Below the pieces are notes generated by a model. That model searched no databases, was not told the DNA's origin, and saw only the letters and a program-made list of their open reading frames with translations. Source: an uncultured Cyclobacteriaceae bacterium (lineage in GTDB: Bacteria > Bacteroidota > Bacteroidia > Cytophagales > Cyclobacteriaceae). From it: 37,530 nt of DNA. Positions 1 to 8,089 of the stretch are shown piece by piece (position 1 is the stretch's first letter; the number at the start of each line of letters is the position of its first letter). The stretch spans positions 1 to 37,530 of the forward strand of contig CALGOB010000164.1 of the NCBI GenBank assembly GCA_937958005.1, written 5' to 3'. The translations under genes and the position numbers were made by a program.

Positions 1-96
1 ATTTGAGGAATGTCAATTTTACTCTACTGAATCGATTACGTTGATGGTCAACCATTTAGTTTTTCTAATAATTATTTCCCGAATTATTCGGGTTAG

Positions 97-159
97 GCAG
101 CTATCTAATAGCCATTTATGATTTTCTCTTAAAAGTCTAATGCATCATTCGAGTTAAAT
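97..159 (+). repeat. Dispersed repeat A, copy 1
   Basis: This 63-bp block recurs inverted at 34302-34364 with about four mismatches by eye. It lies just downstream of the perfect palindrome CCCGAATTATTCGGG (79-93). Its end (GCATCATTCGAGTTAAA) resembles the inverted termini of the second copy. It is noncoding and is probably a small non-autonomous element or its remnant. Confidence 0.7.
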
Positions 160-208
160 TATTGCCTATAGATACCCCGTACCTTTGGGTCGGGGTAGGT
201 TCATTACT
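154..208 (+). repeat. Dispersed hairpin repeat B, copy 1
   Basis: About 55 bp that recurs in the same orientation at 4405-4459 with a few substitutions and one indel. The core is a hairpin-prone pair of arms, TACCCCGTACC and GGGTCGGGGTA, around a TTT loop. It overlaps the end of repeat A by a few bases. It has no T-tract, so it is more REP-like than terminator-like. The second copy lies beside an IS200-type remnant, which suggests a transposon-associated origin. Confidence 0.65.
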
Positions 209-282
209 AATAACAGGAAATTACAAACTATTCTTCACAATTGACTAGATTATTCAAGTAAGTGGATAGGAAAAATAAAAGT

Positions 283-309
283 AAGGCTTGATCCAGTAGA
301 CCAAGCCTT
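283..309 (-). terminator. Intrinsic terminator of the lipoprotein gene
   Basis: A perfect 8-bp stem (AAGGCTTG at 283-290, CAAGCCTT at 302-309) with an 11-nt loop. On the minus strand it is followed by a T-rich run. It lies about 48 bp past the stop of the minus-strand lipoprotein gene, the right place and orientation for a Rho-independent terminator. Confidence 0.75.
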
Positions 310-356
310 CCATTATATAAATATCTTTAATTAAGTTTAGACATCAATCTAAAAAG

Positions 357-2552
357 TTAAAATACTACTATTGAAGATCTCCCTGACCCATAGTCTATAT
401 CTCGATAGATTGTTTCGCCTGGCACTAAGAAAACATCGTTAATATTATTGATATCATTTACTGGTTGGTTTACAGTATTTACACTTCTCAAATATCCTGA
501 GCCACCATTATCTATTCTAAATTCACCAAACCAACTGTAAACTCCATTAACAAAATTACCCCCAACTATTCTAATTTCAGCTCCAGATCCTGGAAGCCCA
601 TCTATACTAGGTAAAATTTCCGCATTAAATCTTTCTACATAACCTGACCCTGTTCTTTCTACATTTAAAAATACAATTCTTCCTTCATCATCAACACTTA
701 CAGATGCGCTTGGAACAGTACTTACAGGATCTACAATAATTACAGAAGGAGTATCAACTGATGAAAAATCAGTTACAACATCAAAATCAACACTGCTAAA
801 AATCACCTCTCCACTTTCATTAGTGGTTAAAAAATTAGCCAGGCTATTTTCCAATCCAGTATTCAAGTTAATCACTCTACTAGAAGTTCTAAAGCTACTA
901 CCATCTAAATATTCAAATGATATATTCGGTAAAGCTATATAAGGGCTAGAATTCTGACTATTATCCAAATCAAACCTCCACCTTGTAGGAAAAACCTGAA
1001 CATCCAATGTTGCATTTACTTCTGGGGTTCCACCACTAAAGGTAAATACAGGATCAAGATAATTTTCACCAGCATCAATTATGCGAACTCTGTTAATACT
1101 TGAATTAATTCTTACACTCGCTGATGCCGTTTCAGGACTAGCTGAAGCAAAAGAATTTGAAAACACAACCCTAATCTCATCAAATTCACTAAATAAAGTC
1201 ACAAAATTATCACCAAAACCTCGGTTTCTAAAACCCCTATCAATAACATTTTGTATAACATCATCTATAACTTCTTGTGTAACAAATCCATCAGCATTTG
1301 CACTCAAAAAAAGTTGATCAATAAAGAAATTCTCAACTATTTGTCCATCATTTATAGCTTCAAAAGATGCACTCACTGATTCCCCAGCTCCATATTGTCC
1401 TTGATTTTCAATGGTTAATGAAGCAATAGCGAATCGTAATTCTACTGATGAGCTAAAGCCTGTACCACTGCCCCCAGTTACATCAAGTGAAGGAGTTCCT
1501 TGAAAGTTTGAACCAGCTGTAAGTAAAAAATCTATTCCATTATCAGACTGTACCAGTTCACTAGGGATTAGATCACTTCTAAAAAACCTGTCTTCAAAAA
1601 GCTCTCTACCTACCCTTTCAAAATTATTTATCTGCAAACCAGTTCCTGCTATTGGCGGAGCTGTAAACTGTACCTTAACACCAGAAACAAAAGGAACTTG
1701 GCTCGGAAACCTCCCAATAGTATATGAAGCTGGAATATTAACTATTTGCGGTCCTTCAAATGTATCATCGTCTCTTCTCCCATTAATAGCCAATCTCTGA
1801 TCTATCCTAATTTCAGGAACTATTAAAGATATTAAACCGCCATCAGCAGCTACTGGCACTCTAATTTCATAAGATCCATCTGCTTGTACCGTACCTTCAC
1901 CTAATCCAGTCTGCGCAGCTAAAGTCAGTTGTCTTAAACTCAGTCCTTCACTTGCTAAAACTCCACTATTAATATTGAAATTTGCTCTAATAGTAGTGCC
2001 CTCAGGAATTTCTCTGCCTTGATTAGTTAAGTCAGTTTCTATGGTAACATTCCCCTTAATAGTAGCCAAAGAATTTCCCATTTCAATCCCAAATAAAGGA
2101 ACAATCATGGATTCGTTTCTCTCAATAGGAATTACCTCATTTTCAACGATCTCGTAATTATATCCTTCTTCAAATCTAAAGTTGACAATACCGGATATTG
2201 GATAATATCCTTCTGCTGTAATTGTAATTATATTTCCTCCAACAATTATTGATTGAAAAACTACGTTTCCTTCTGCATCAGAGGTTGCTTCTACTTCAGA
2301 TATACTTCCATTTTCACCAGAAGTTAATGTTACAGTAGCTCCTGAGATTGGTTCAGAACCATCTAGGACTTTAAGGTTGAAATTGTAAAACTCCCCTGCT
2401 TGATTCAATATCTCAATTTGTGTATTCACCCTGGTAGAGTCTCCTCCACCATCAACAATTGTAAACTCTTCAGGAATTTCGTCTTTTTTACAAGACGCGA
2501 TAATAGATAATAATAATAAGGACAATATCCCTACAGATAATGATTTTTTCAT
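357..2552 (-). CDS. Large secreted lipoprotein with carboxypeptidase-regulatory-like N-domain and G-x-G-Y repeats
   Basis: A 731-aa protein with a lipoprotein signal: a short positive start, a Leu/Ile core and a lipobox ending I-A-S-C at about Cys21, followed by KKDE. It is therefore probably anchored in the cell envelope. Residues about 55-125 look like a carboxypeptidase-regulatory/Ig-like fold (LDGSEPISGATVTL, then ITITAEGYYPISG). The rest is a beta-rich, Ser/Gly/Asn-rich region with several spaced units of the form 'I-x-x-x-G-x-x-Y' followed by a G-G-containing strand (AGENYLDP, TGSGYVERF, GGSGYLRS). It is monocistronic, with its own terminator and a 533-bp upstream gap. I do not recognise a named family beyond the N-domain. 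A role in adhesion or glycan binding is possible but unproven. Confidence 0.75.
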   Translation of the reverse strand: MKKSLSVGILSLLLLSIIASCKKDEIPEEFTIVDGGGDSTRVNTQIEILNQAGEFYNFNLKVLDGSEPISGATVTLTSGENGSISEVEATSDAEGNVVFQSIIVGGNIITITAEGYYPISGIVNFRFEEGYNYEIVENEVIPIERNESMIVPLFGIEMGNSLATIKGNVTIETDLTNQGREIPEGTTIRANFNINSGVLASEGLSLRQLTLAAQTGLGEGTVQADGSYEIRVPVAADGGLISLIVPEIRIDQRLAINGRRDDDTFEGPQIVNIPASYTIGRFPSQVPFVSGVKVQFTAPPIAGTGLQINNFERVGRELFEDRFFRSDLIPSELVQSDNGIDFLLTAGSNFQGTPSLDVTGGSGTGFSSSVELRFAIASLTIENQGQYGAGESVSASFEAINDGQIVENFFIDQLFLSANADGFVTQEVIDDVIQNVIDRGFRNRGFGDNFVTLFSEFDEIRVVFSNSFASASPETASASVRINSSINRVRIIDAGENYLDPVFTFSGGTPEVNATLDVQVFPTRWRFDLDNSQNSSPYIALPNISFEYLDGSSFRTSSRVINLNTGLENSLANFLTTNESGEVIFSSVDFDVVTDFSSVDTPSVIIVDPVSTVPSASVSVDDEGRIVFLNVERTGSGYVERFNAEILPSIDGLPGSGAEIRIVGGNFVNGVYSWFGEFRIDNGGSGYLRSVNTVNQPVNDINNINDVFLVPGETIYRDIDYGSGRSSIVVF

Positions 2553-3085
2553 TTTTAAATAAAATAAGATGTTGTGAAAACTATAAATATGCTTTTTTGG
2601 TTGTTTAAAATTTTAATTCTGACAAATGAATTAAATGGTATTTTTACAAGCGCAAGGCTAATGGATAAACTATTTTATTCCAAGTAAAATAAGAAATACT
2701 TATCTTAAAGAGCCAAGAATAGATTTTATCAAGGTCGATTTATTATAATTTTTTATCGCTCTAAGTCACATTGACCTGTATCCTCACAGATCACTTGAAA
2801 TAAGAAATATTCCTCTTTTCGCAAAAGACAACTTCTAATGGCTACTAATATATACTATTGGTGTCTTAGTGAATTTTTAAATAGCTTTCTTAGGTAATGT
2901 TTTTTTTCGTATAAAAATGAACAAAACCACTAACTTTAGGAATACTCAATAGTGAAGAGTCGCTGTGGAATAGTGAGTCTAGATTTGTTGCTTGTCAAAT
3001 TCTAAAACTCACTAGAGGAACCTACTTTTTAATCATTGAAAAGAGGCTATAATAAGCCTCTATATATTAAAATACACAACTCAAA
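2553..3085. other. Intergenic region, 533 bp
   Basis: Between the lipoprotein gene start and the menB stop. It is AT-rich with no convincing open frame on either strand. It must hold the lipoprotein promoter, but I cannot point to a good TAnnTTTG box. Its distal part contains the menB terminator hairpin (3042-3061). Nothing else was recognised. Confidence 0.5.
3042..3061 (-). terminator. Terminator of menB
   Basis: A 7-bp stem, AGAGGCT (3042-3048) with AGCCTCT (3055-3061), and a short loop. On the minus strand it is followed by a TTTTC run. It lies about 25 bp beyond the menB stop. Confidence 0.65.
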
Positions 3086-3925
3086 TCAAGGAATCCATTT
3101 AATATCCTTAAAATCAGGTTTTCTCTTTTCAAGAAAGGCATTTCTCCCTTCCTTGGCCTCATCGGTCATATATGCTAGTCTGGTAGCCTCTCCCGCAAAA
3201 ACTTGTTGCCCAACCATTCCATCATCAGTGGCATTGAAAGCAAACTTCAACATTTTAATAGATGTAGGTGATTTTTCAAGTATTTCTTGTGCCCAGTCAT
3301 AGGCCGTATCTTCCAGTTTTTCATGTGGGATAACTGCATTTACCATTCCCATTTCAAAGGCATCTTGGGCTGAATAATTCCTACCCAAAAAGAAAATTTC
3401 TCTAGCCCTTTTTTGTCCCACCATTTTCGCAAGATATGCTGATCCATACCCTCCATCAAAACTAGTAACATCAGCATCTGTTTGTTTAAATACGGCATGC
3501 TCTTTACTGGCCAATGTTAAATCACAAACTGTATGTAAACTATGTCCACCACCTACTGCCCAGCCAGGTACAACTGCAATTACGACCTTTGGCATGAATC
3601 TTATTAGGCGTTGTACTTCCAGTATATTGAGTCGTGGCATTCCATCATCATCTACATAACCCTGATGACCTCTTGCATTCTGATCTCCACCACTGCAAAA
3701 TGCCCAGCCACCATCTTTTGTAGACGGTCCTTCTCCAGAAAGTAATACAACTCCAATAGAAGTATCTTCACGAGCATCTAGTAATGCCTCAAATAACTCG
3801 CCAACTGTCTTTGGCCTGAAGGCATTTCTTACATTGGGACGGTTAAAGGCAATTCTTGCAACACCATTAAATTTCTTATAGGTAATGTCTTGGTATTCTT
3901 TTACTGTTCTCCAGTCTGCTTTCAT
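3086..3925 (-). CDS. menB: 1,4-dihydroxy-2-naphthoyl-CoA synthase
   Basis: A 279-aa crotonase-fold enzyme of menaquinone synthesis. It closes the second ring of o-succinylbenzoyl-CoA to give 1,4-dihydroxy-2-naphthoyl-CoA in the cytoplasm. Family motifs are clear: WAFCSGGDQNARG (about 74-86), the oxyanion-hole stretch GWAVGGGHSLH (121-131), SFDGGYGSAYLA (155-166) and a C-terminal EGRNAFLEKRKPDF. Residue 150 is Asp (KQTDADV) where E. coli MenB has Gly, so this is the type II, Mycobacterium-like form that does not rely on bicarbonate as catalytic base (family knowledge). Length is normal. The gene stands alone with a terminator behind it and a promoter-like box in front. Menaquinone is the usual respiratory quinone of Bacteroidota. 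Confidence 0.95.
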   Translation of the reverse strand: MKADWRTVKEYQDITYKKFNGVARIAFNRPNVRNAFRPKTVGELFEALLDAREDTSIGVVLLSGEGPSTKDGGWAFCSGGDQNARGHQGYVDDDGMPRLNILEVQRLIRFMPKVVIAVVPGWAVGGGHSLHTVCDLTLASKEHAVFKQTDADVTSFDGGYGSAYLAKMVGQKRAREIFFLGRNYSAQDAFEMGMVNAVIPHEKLEDTAYDWAQEILEKSPTSIKMLKFAFNATDDGMVGQQVFAGEATRLAYMTDEAKEGRNAFLEKRKPDFKDIKWIP

Positions 3926-3941
3926 ATTTTTCTATTTGTTA

Positions 3942-3949
3942 CAAATGTA
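3942..3949 (-). promoter_or_regulatory. Promoter -7 box for menB
   Basis: The minus strand reads TACATTTG, matching the Bacteroidota -7 consensus TAnnTTTG, about 17 nt before the menB ATG. I do not see a clean TTTG at the usual -33 distance, so this is tentative. It predicts a leader of only about 10 nt. Confidence 0.4.
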
Positions 3950-3998
3950 TGACGTAAACTCCAATTTCTATTTGGTGAATGCTCTAAAAGTAAACAAT

Positions 3999-4400
3999 CA
4001 CCGTTAAAAACGGTGGCTTTGAATTACAGATTAGCCCCAAAGGGGCTTCACATTACTTACTTTCATGGTGAGACTGGTATTACGTAGCGTTTGATCATTT
4101 CCTCATCAAGACCAACAGTACTTACAAAATAGCCTCGTGACCAAAAATGGTTATCCCAATATGGCTTCTGTTTCAGATTCGGGTAGGTCTTGAACAATTT
4201 GATCACGGTTTTGCCTTTCAATATACCCATGAATTCTGAAATTGATAGTTTAGGAGGTATCGAACACACAATATGAATATGATCTGATTGAACTTTCAAT
4301 TCTTGCAAGTTGACATCTTTCCATGAACAAATTACTTCTAAGTCGTGCTCTACCAAGGATTTAATCCCTAAGGGATATTAATTCCCCGACTCTTGAGTCG
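3999..4400 (-). mobile_element. Remnant of an IS200/IS605-type element
   Basis: A truncated Y1 transposase frame (4063-4356) is bracketed by perfect small hairpins: CACCGTT/AACGGTG with AAA loop (3999-4015), AGCCCC/GGGGCT with AAA loop (4033-4047), ATCCC/GGGAT with TAA loop (4364-4376) and CGACTC/GAGTCG with TT loop (4387-4400). Short subterminal hairpins rather than terminal inverted repeats are typical of IS200/IS605 ends. The outer boundaries are a guess. Repeat B copy 2 begins five bases beyond the last hairpin. Confidence 0.6.
4063..4356 (-). pseudogene. Truncated IS200-like Y1 transposase (TnpA)
   Basis: The remaining 97-residue frame carries the HUH motif (SDHIHIVCSIPPK) and the downstream family stretch with FWSRGYFVSTVG and an RYV containing the likely nucleophilic Tyr. 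Full-length IS200 transposases are about 130-150 aa. Here roughly the first 40 residues are gone, the frame opens at a TTG after unrelated sequence, and the C-terminus ends abruptly in VIPVSP instead of the usual I-E-N-Q. It is most likely inactive. If expressed it would have been a single-strand DNA hairpin-cleaving enzyme. Confidence 0.75.
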
Positions 4401-4404
4401 ATCA

Positions 4405-4459
4405 TTAAATTATTGCCCATAGATACCCCGTACCCTTGGGTCGGGTTGGTTCATTAATA
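4405..4459 (+). repeat. Dispersed hairpin repeat B, copy 2
   Basis: Same-orientation copy of the 154-208 repeat, starting TTAAATTATTGCC and containing the TACCCCG/TCGGG arms. It is directly next to the IS200-type remnant. Confidence 0.65.
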
Positions 4460-4515
4460 CCTTTCTATTACAAAACGAGTTTCAGCGTTTTGTCACCTAA
4501 AGAGCTTTGTGCTTC

Positions 4516-4730
4516 TTAAATACTTTGATTAATAGGTAGTGGCGTATTATCTCTTTCACCTGGCTTCCCCGTACTTATTCCAGAAGTATTAGATCCATTT
4601 GAATATCCACCTGAAGAGTTTCCAGAATTCTCAGAACCAGTATTGTTTCCGCTTCTTTCTTCTTCCCACTAAAAAGGTCATCAATTGCCCTATCCCTTTT
4701 CTTCTAATTTTTGCTTGGCTTTTTTGAGCT
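4516..4730 (-). pseudogene. Decayed C-terminal coding remnant, function unknown
   Basis: On the minus strand a frame ending at the TAA at 4516-4518 reads as a Gly/Ser/Asn-rich tail (…SGNSSGGYSNGSNTSG… then KPGERDNTPLPINQSI). Just upstream, in a shifted frame, comes a plausible continuation rich in Lys/Glu and ending in IDDLFSGKKK. At least one frameshift and a stop in the upstream part break it. It probably belonged to a gene destroyed by the adjacent insertion element. I do not recognise the family. Confidence 0.4.
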
Positions 4731-4887
4731 ATTTGTACTGTACATTAGATTGATATCCCTGTAATAAAGACACAATTATTAATGTGTAAGTAATATTTTT
4801 TTGGCTGTAAAATACACAGCTAATTTACATGTATTTCTTAAGATAATTACATTCAACAATAACCGTTTAAAGAAGTGTTGCGATAAA

Positions 4888-5751
4888 TTAGTGAGATAAT
4901 TTATCTAAAACCAACTCGATTAGTGAATCAATTACTTTATTGGGATTATCAGAAAACACCTCTGTTACGCGATTTGCCAATATGGCATTTACACTGATGA
5001 TTTCATGACCTAACAAATGTGCCAACGCATAGTATCCAGCAGTTTCCATTTCAAAATTTGTTAGCCAAAAATTTTTGTAGTGGAATCTACTTAACTGGTC
5101 AATTAAATAAGGATACTTAATTGGCAATCTTAATTTCCTCCCTTGTGGTGCATAAAACCCTGGGGCGGTAACTGTATTCCCAACAACCATACTATCGGAA
5201 AACTTTTCCAATAAGGTTTGAGATCCTTGTGTGCAATAAGGTTGAAATGGGAATCCTATTTCTTCTTGTATTTTTTGAGTTACTTCATTTACTAAATCGG
5301 TCATTTCAAACTCATAAAAAGTCATTAATGTATCCAACCCAATGGCATATTCAGAAACTAAAAAACCTCCAACTTCAATATCTTCTTGTATACTTCCAGA
5401 GGTTCCTAGCCTTATGATATTTAAAGTTGTATGCTTTTTCTTTGGTTCCCTAGTTTTAAGGTCAATATTAACTAATGCATCTAACTCAGTCAATATGATC
5501 TCCACATTATCTGTCCCCATTCCAGTACTGATAACCGTAATCCTCTGTCCTTTATAACTCCCAACATGAGTAATAAACTCTCTCCTGTTCATTTCGAATT
5601 CCACTTTATCAAAAAAACTACTGATCCGATGTACCCTGGTCGGATCACCCACAGTAATAATGTTGTTAGAGATATCCTTAGGCTTTAAATTTAAATGGTA
5701 AACACTCCCATCAGGATTGATTATCAAGTCAGTATCAGGAATTTTAGCCAT
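4888..5751 (-). CDS. Nucleoside phosphorylase (uridine/purine phosphorylase family)
   Basis: A 287-aa cytoplasmic enzyme of the NP-I phosphorylase family (PNP_UDP_1), which splits nucleosides with phosphate to base and ribose-1-phosphate for salvage. Visible motifs are the phosphate-binding GDPTRV near residue 36, STGMGTDNVEI (about 75-85), RLGTSGS (about 114-120), and the nucleoside/ribose-binding FEMETAGYYALAHLLGH (about 234-250). The FEMET segment is typical of uridine phosphorylase-like members, but base preference cannot be read from sequence. It starts 27 bp after trhO on the same strand, so the two are probably co-transcribed. Nearly full length compared with the family, with a slightly longer N-terminus. 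Confidence 0.88.
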   Translation of the reverse strand: MAKIPDTDLIINPDGSVYHLNLKPKDISNNIITVGDPTRVHRISSFFDKVEFEMNRREFITHVGSYKGQRITVISTGMGTDNVEIILTELDALVNIDLKTREPKKKHTTLNIIRLGTSGSIQEDIEVGGFLVSEYAIGLDTLMTFYEFEMTDLVNEVTQKIQEEIGFPFQPYCTQGSQTLLEKFSDSMVVGNTVTAPGFYAPQGRKLRLPIKYPYLIDQLSRFHYKNFWLTNFEMETAGYYALAHLLGHEIISVNAILANRVTEVFSDNPNKVIDSLIELVLDKLSH

Positions 5752-5778
5752 GTCGGTTAAATTAAGTAATTAGTTAGG

Positions 5779-6729
5779 TTAAGTATTTATTCTTTTCCAT
5801 CCTTTATAAGGGTTATAACCATTCATTTCTTTCCCATAAACCCCCGTGCCGTCATATTCCCTTACTTCAGGATGCTTCATGCATTCTTCGGAACAGCATC
5901 CTTTGAAAACTTTTGCCCCTTCTTCAGACATAGGCATGTGCCGGTTACAGACAGGATTGGCACAATTCACCATTCTATCTGATGGTTCACCTGTAATATA
6001 ACACCTAGAAACTATGGACGGATCAACTGTATTTACTTCTGCTACTACCCTGCTATCAAAAACATAACATTTCCCTTCAAAACCTTCACCCTGCTCTTCA
6101 ATTCCGTATTTAATTATTCCTCCATGCAGCTGATGTACATTTTCGAATCCTTGTTCCAGTAGGTAGGCACTTGCTTTTTCACACTTAATTCCCCCAGTGC
6201 AGTAGGTGACAATTTTCTTCTTTTTATACTGCTCAAGTTCCCCTAATTTAGAGGGAAAATCTCTGAAATTCTCTATATCTAGTGTTAACGCATTTTTAAA
6301 TTTACCAACTCCATGCTCATAATCTGACCTAACGTCCAAGATTATAGTATCCTCAGGTTGATTTTTTAATATTTCTTTAAACTCTGATGGTTCTACATAA
6401 TTTCCAGTTTGTTCATTTGGGTCTATATGTTGTAGACTAGAATGAACAATCTCAGGTTTTACCCTAACATGCAGTTTTGCAAAAGCATGCTGATTAGAAG
6501 GTGCTATTTTAAATTCAACGTGATCAAATCTTCCGTCTTCTTTCACATACTTCATATACTCCTCACAAGCTTCAGGGGTTCCTGAAACAGTCCCATTCAA
6601 GCCCTCGTGTGACACAATAATTCTTCCCTTAATTTCATTCTCAATACAGAAAAGATGGTGTTCTTCTCTATATTCCTCTACCTTTTCAATCTTACTATAA
6701 CAGTAATATAATAATATTTGATACTTCAT
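5779..6729 (-). CDS. trhO: tRNA uridine(34) hydroxylase (rhodanese-like, YceA family)
   Basis: A 316-aa cytoplasmic protein. TrhO hydroxylates U34 of certain tRNAs to 5-hydroxyuridine in an oxygen-dependent way, a step toward cmo5U-type wobble modifications (family knowledge). The N-terminal acylphosphatase-like domain contains SHEGLNGTVSG (40-50). The rhodanese domain starts near residue 112 with ILDVRSDYEH, and the active loop is TYCTGGIKCEKAS with Cys177 as nucleophile and a second Cys183. The C-terminus has a Cys cluster (RCYITG, NCANPVCN, GCCSEEC) that probably binds zinc, standard for this family in Bacteroidota. The next gene, a nucleoside phosphorylase, follows after 27 bp. A GGAGGA sits immediately before the ATG, probably too close to act as a Shine-Dalgarno. 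Confidence 0.93.
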   Translation of the reverse strand: MKYQILLYYCYSKIEKVEEYREEHHLFCIENEIKGRIIVSHEGLNGTVSGTPEACEEYMKYVKEDGRFDHVEFKIAPSNQHAFAKLHVRVKPEIVHSSLQHIDPNEQTGNYVEPSEFKEILKNQPEDTIILDVRSDYEHGVGKFKNALTLDIENFRDFPSKLGELEQYKKKKIVTYCTGGIKCEKASAYLLEQGFENVHQLHGGIIKYGIEEQGEGFEGKCYVFDSRVVAEVNTVDPSIVSRCYITGEPSDRMVNCANPVCNRHMPMSEEGAKVFKGCCSEECMKHPEVREYDGTGVYGKEMNGYNPYKGWKRINT

Positions 6730-6964
6730 TCCTCCAGATTTTATCTTCTCGTTTCAAGCGAGGTGGATGTTTTAGTAAATTATCAAAAAGCAAATAACTT
6801 AATAAAAATTGCTACACATACAACAAATTTAATTGATTTCAATATATTAAGCACAGAGGGTTATTCGAATCTTTACTACAAAAATTCTTACCATCATTCC
6901 ATATATATACATTAAGGATACTCCTCATTCCAAGCGGGTTTTTCAATTCACTACCCATTTGCAA

Positions 6965-7603
6965 CTATACATTAACAGCAGCAGCAGGGTTTCCAAAGAC
7001 AGTTTGCCCTTCCTCTACATTGGCCATAACCATAGAACCAGCACCTACCCTGGCATTTTTTCCAATTTTAACCCCGGAGATTATGATTGCTCCTGAACCA
7101 ATAAAAGCCCCTTTTTCAATTTCCACTTTACTATTAACAATGGTCCCAGCTCCTACTTGTACATAATCAGCTATCTTCACCTCATGATCTATTACTGCAT
7201 TTGAATGGATCAAACAATGACTTTCTAACTTAACATCAGCACCTAAAAAAGCTCCCGCATTGATGAAATTACCATATCCAATAGCTGCAGACCTAGAAAC
7301 ATGCGCTTTATCGTGGATGGCATTAGTAGGCTGTATTTTTCTTCTTTTATGTAACATTTTAACCTGTTCCTGACGTTCTTCATTGTCATCCGTTGCTACA
7401 AATGCCTCGCATTTTTGCCCAATCAATTTAAGATAGCCATCATCATCAGGGCTTCCTAATACAGGTACTTGGTCTATTTCGGTTTGATGAAGAGATTTTT
7501 CTTTAGTCAAAAATCCATAAACCACTATGTCATGACTATTGTAAATTTCAGCTGCTGCTTTCGCAATTCCATTTACTCCAAAAATTATTACTGGGTTTTT
7601 CAT
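6965..7603 (-). CDS. NeuD/PglD-like sugar O/N-acyltransferase (left-handed beta-helix)
   Basis: A 212-aa protein with a short N-terminal nucleotide-sugar-binding Rossmann part (IIFGVNGIAKAAAEI, residues 5-19) and a C-terminal left-handed beta-helix of hexapeptide repeats from about residue 95 (IGYGNFINAGAFLGADV, VQVGAGTIV, AFIGSGAIII). The IHSNAVIDHEV stretch contains the His expected as catalytic base in PglD/NeuD enzymes, which acetylate UDP-amino sugars or sialic acids. The substrate cannot be assigned. The gene stands alone here, but it would fit surface-glycan synthesis such as that encoded at 24-37 kb. It has the best promoter in the window directly upstream. Confidence 0.85.
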   Translation of the reverse strand: MKNPVIIFGVNGIAKAAAEIYNSHDIVVYGFLTKEKSLHQTEIDQVPVLGSPDDDGYLKLIGQKCEAFVATDDNEERQEQVKMLHKRRKIQPTNAIHDKAHVSRSAAIGYGNFINAGAFLGADVKLESHCLIHSNAVIDHEVKIADYVQVGAGTIVNSKVEIEKGAFIGSGAIIISGVKIGKNARVGAGSMVMANVEEGQTVFGNPAAAVNV

Positions 7604-7627
7604 AGGGTTCTAATAAAAATGTGACCG

Positions 7628-7658
7628 CAAACATACAGTTTACGGTTATACCTTCAAA
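7628..7658 (-). promoter_or_regulatory. Bacteroidota-type promoter of the NeuD-like gene
   Basis: On the minus strand, TTTG (7655-7658) is followed after exactly 19 nt by TATGTTTG (7628-7635), matching the TTTG-N19-TAnnTTTG consensus. The predicted start near 7621 gives a leader of about 17 nt before the ATG at 7603. Confidence 0.7.
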
Positions 7659-7714
7659 AGATTTAATTTAGAAGATTTCCTATGGGTTAATAATAAAGCG
7701 GTAAAAGGTGATTT

Positions 7715-7987
7715 CTACATTTTAAAAAGCTTATCCATCGCTGACTTCAGCTCATCTATAGCTGTATTTAGATGTGGTTTTGCTTCATCCCACTTCTCTT
7801 TCCCTTTTTCACGATACTCACTAAAACTCTCATCGAGTTCATCCCGCTTTTTCTTTAATAGTTCAACTTTTTCATCTATATCCTCTCTTAAATTTCCTGT
7901 AGCATCCTTACCCTCCTCTATCAATCCATCTATTTTTTGGCCTAAGTCTTTTAAAAGATTTTCTATTTGTCCTTTTGTTTCGTTCAT
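7715..7987 (-). CDS. Small charged coiled-coil protein, unknown function
   Basis: A 90-aa, Lys/Glu/Asp-rich protein with no Cys, signal peptide or membrane segment. Hydrophobic residues are spaced like a heptad (IENLLKDLGQKIDGLI, VELLKKKRDELDESF), so one long amphipathic helix or coiled coil is likely. This resembles small apolipoprotein-like or stress-associated helical proteins, but I cannot name a family. It lies between the NeuD-like gene and murA, about 100 bp from each, with no clear promoter box. Confidence 0.65.
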   Translation of the reverse strand: MNETKGQIENLLKDLGQKIDGLIEEGKDATGNLREDIDEKVELLKKKRDELDESFSEYREKGKEKWDEAKPHLNTAIDELKSAMDKLFKM

Positions 7988-8089
7988 GATTGTAGTGTGT
8001 AATTCTATTCTTTTAACGAAAAAATAAAAAATGGGTTAACATACTTCAAAATACTTCATCAGTTCAAGTTAATAAGTAGGTTAATAGTA

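Noticed and set aside
6718-6915. Short plus-strand open frame between trhO and the NeuD-like gene
   Set aside because: It is low complexity, has no motif and starts antisense to trhO. The 235-bp gap holds nothing convincing.
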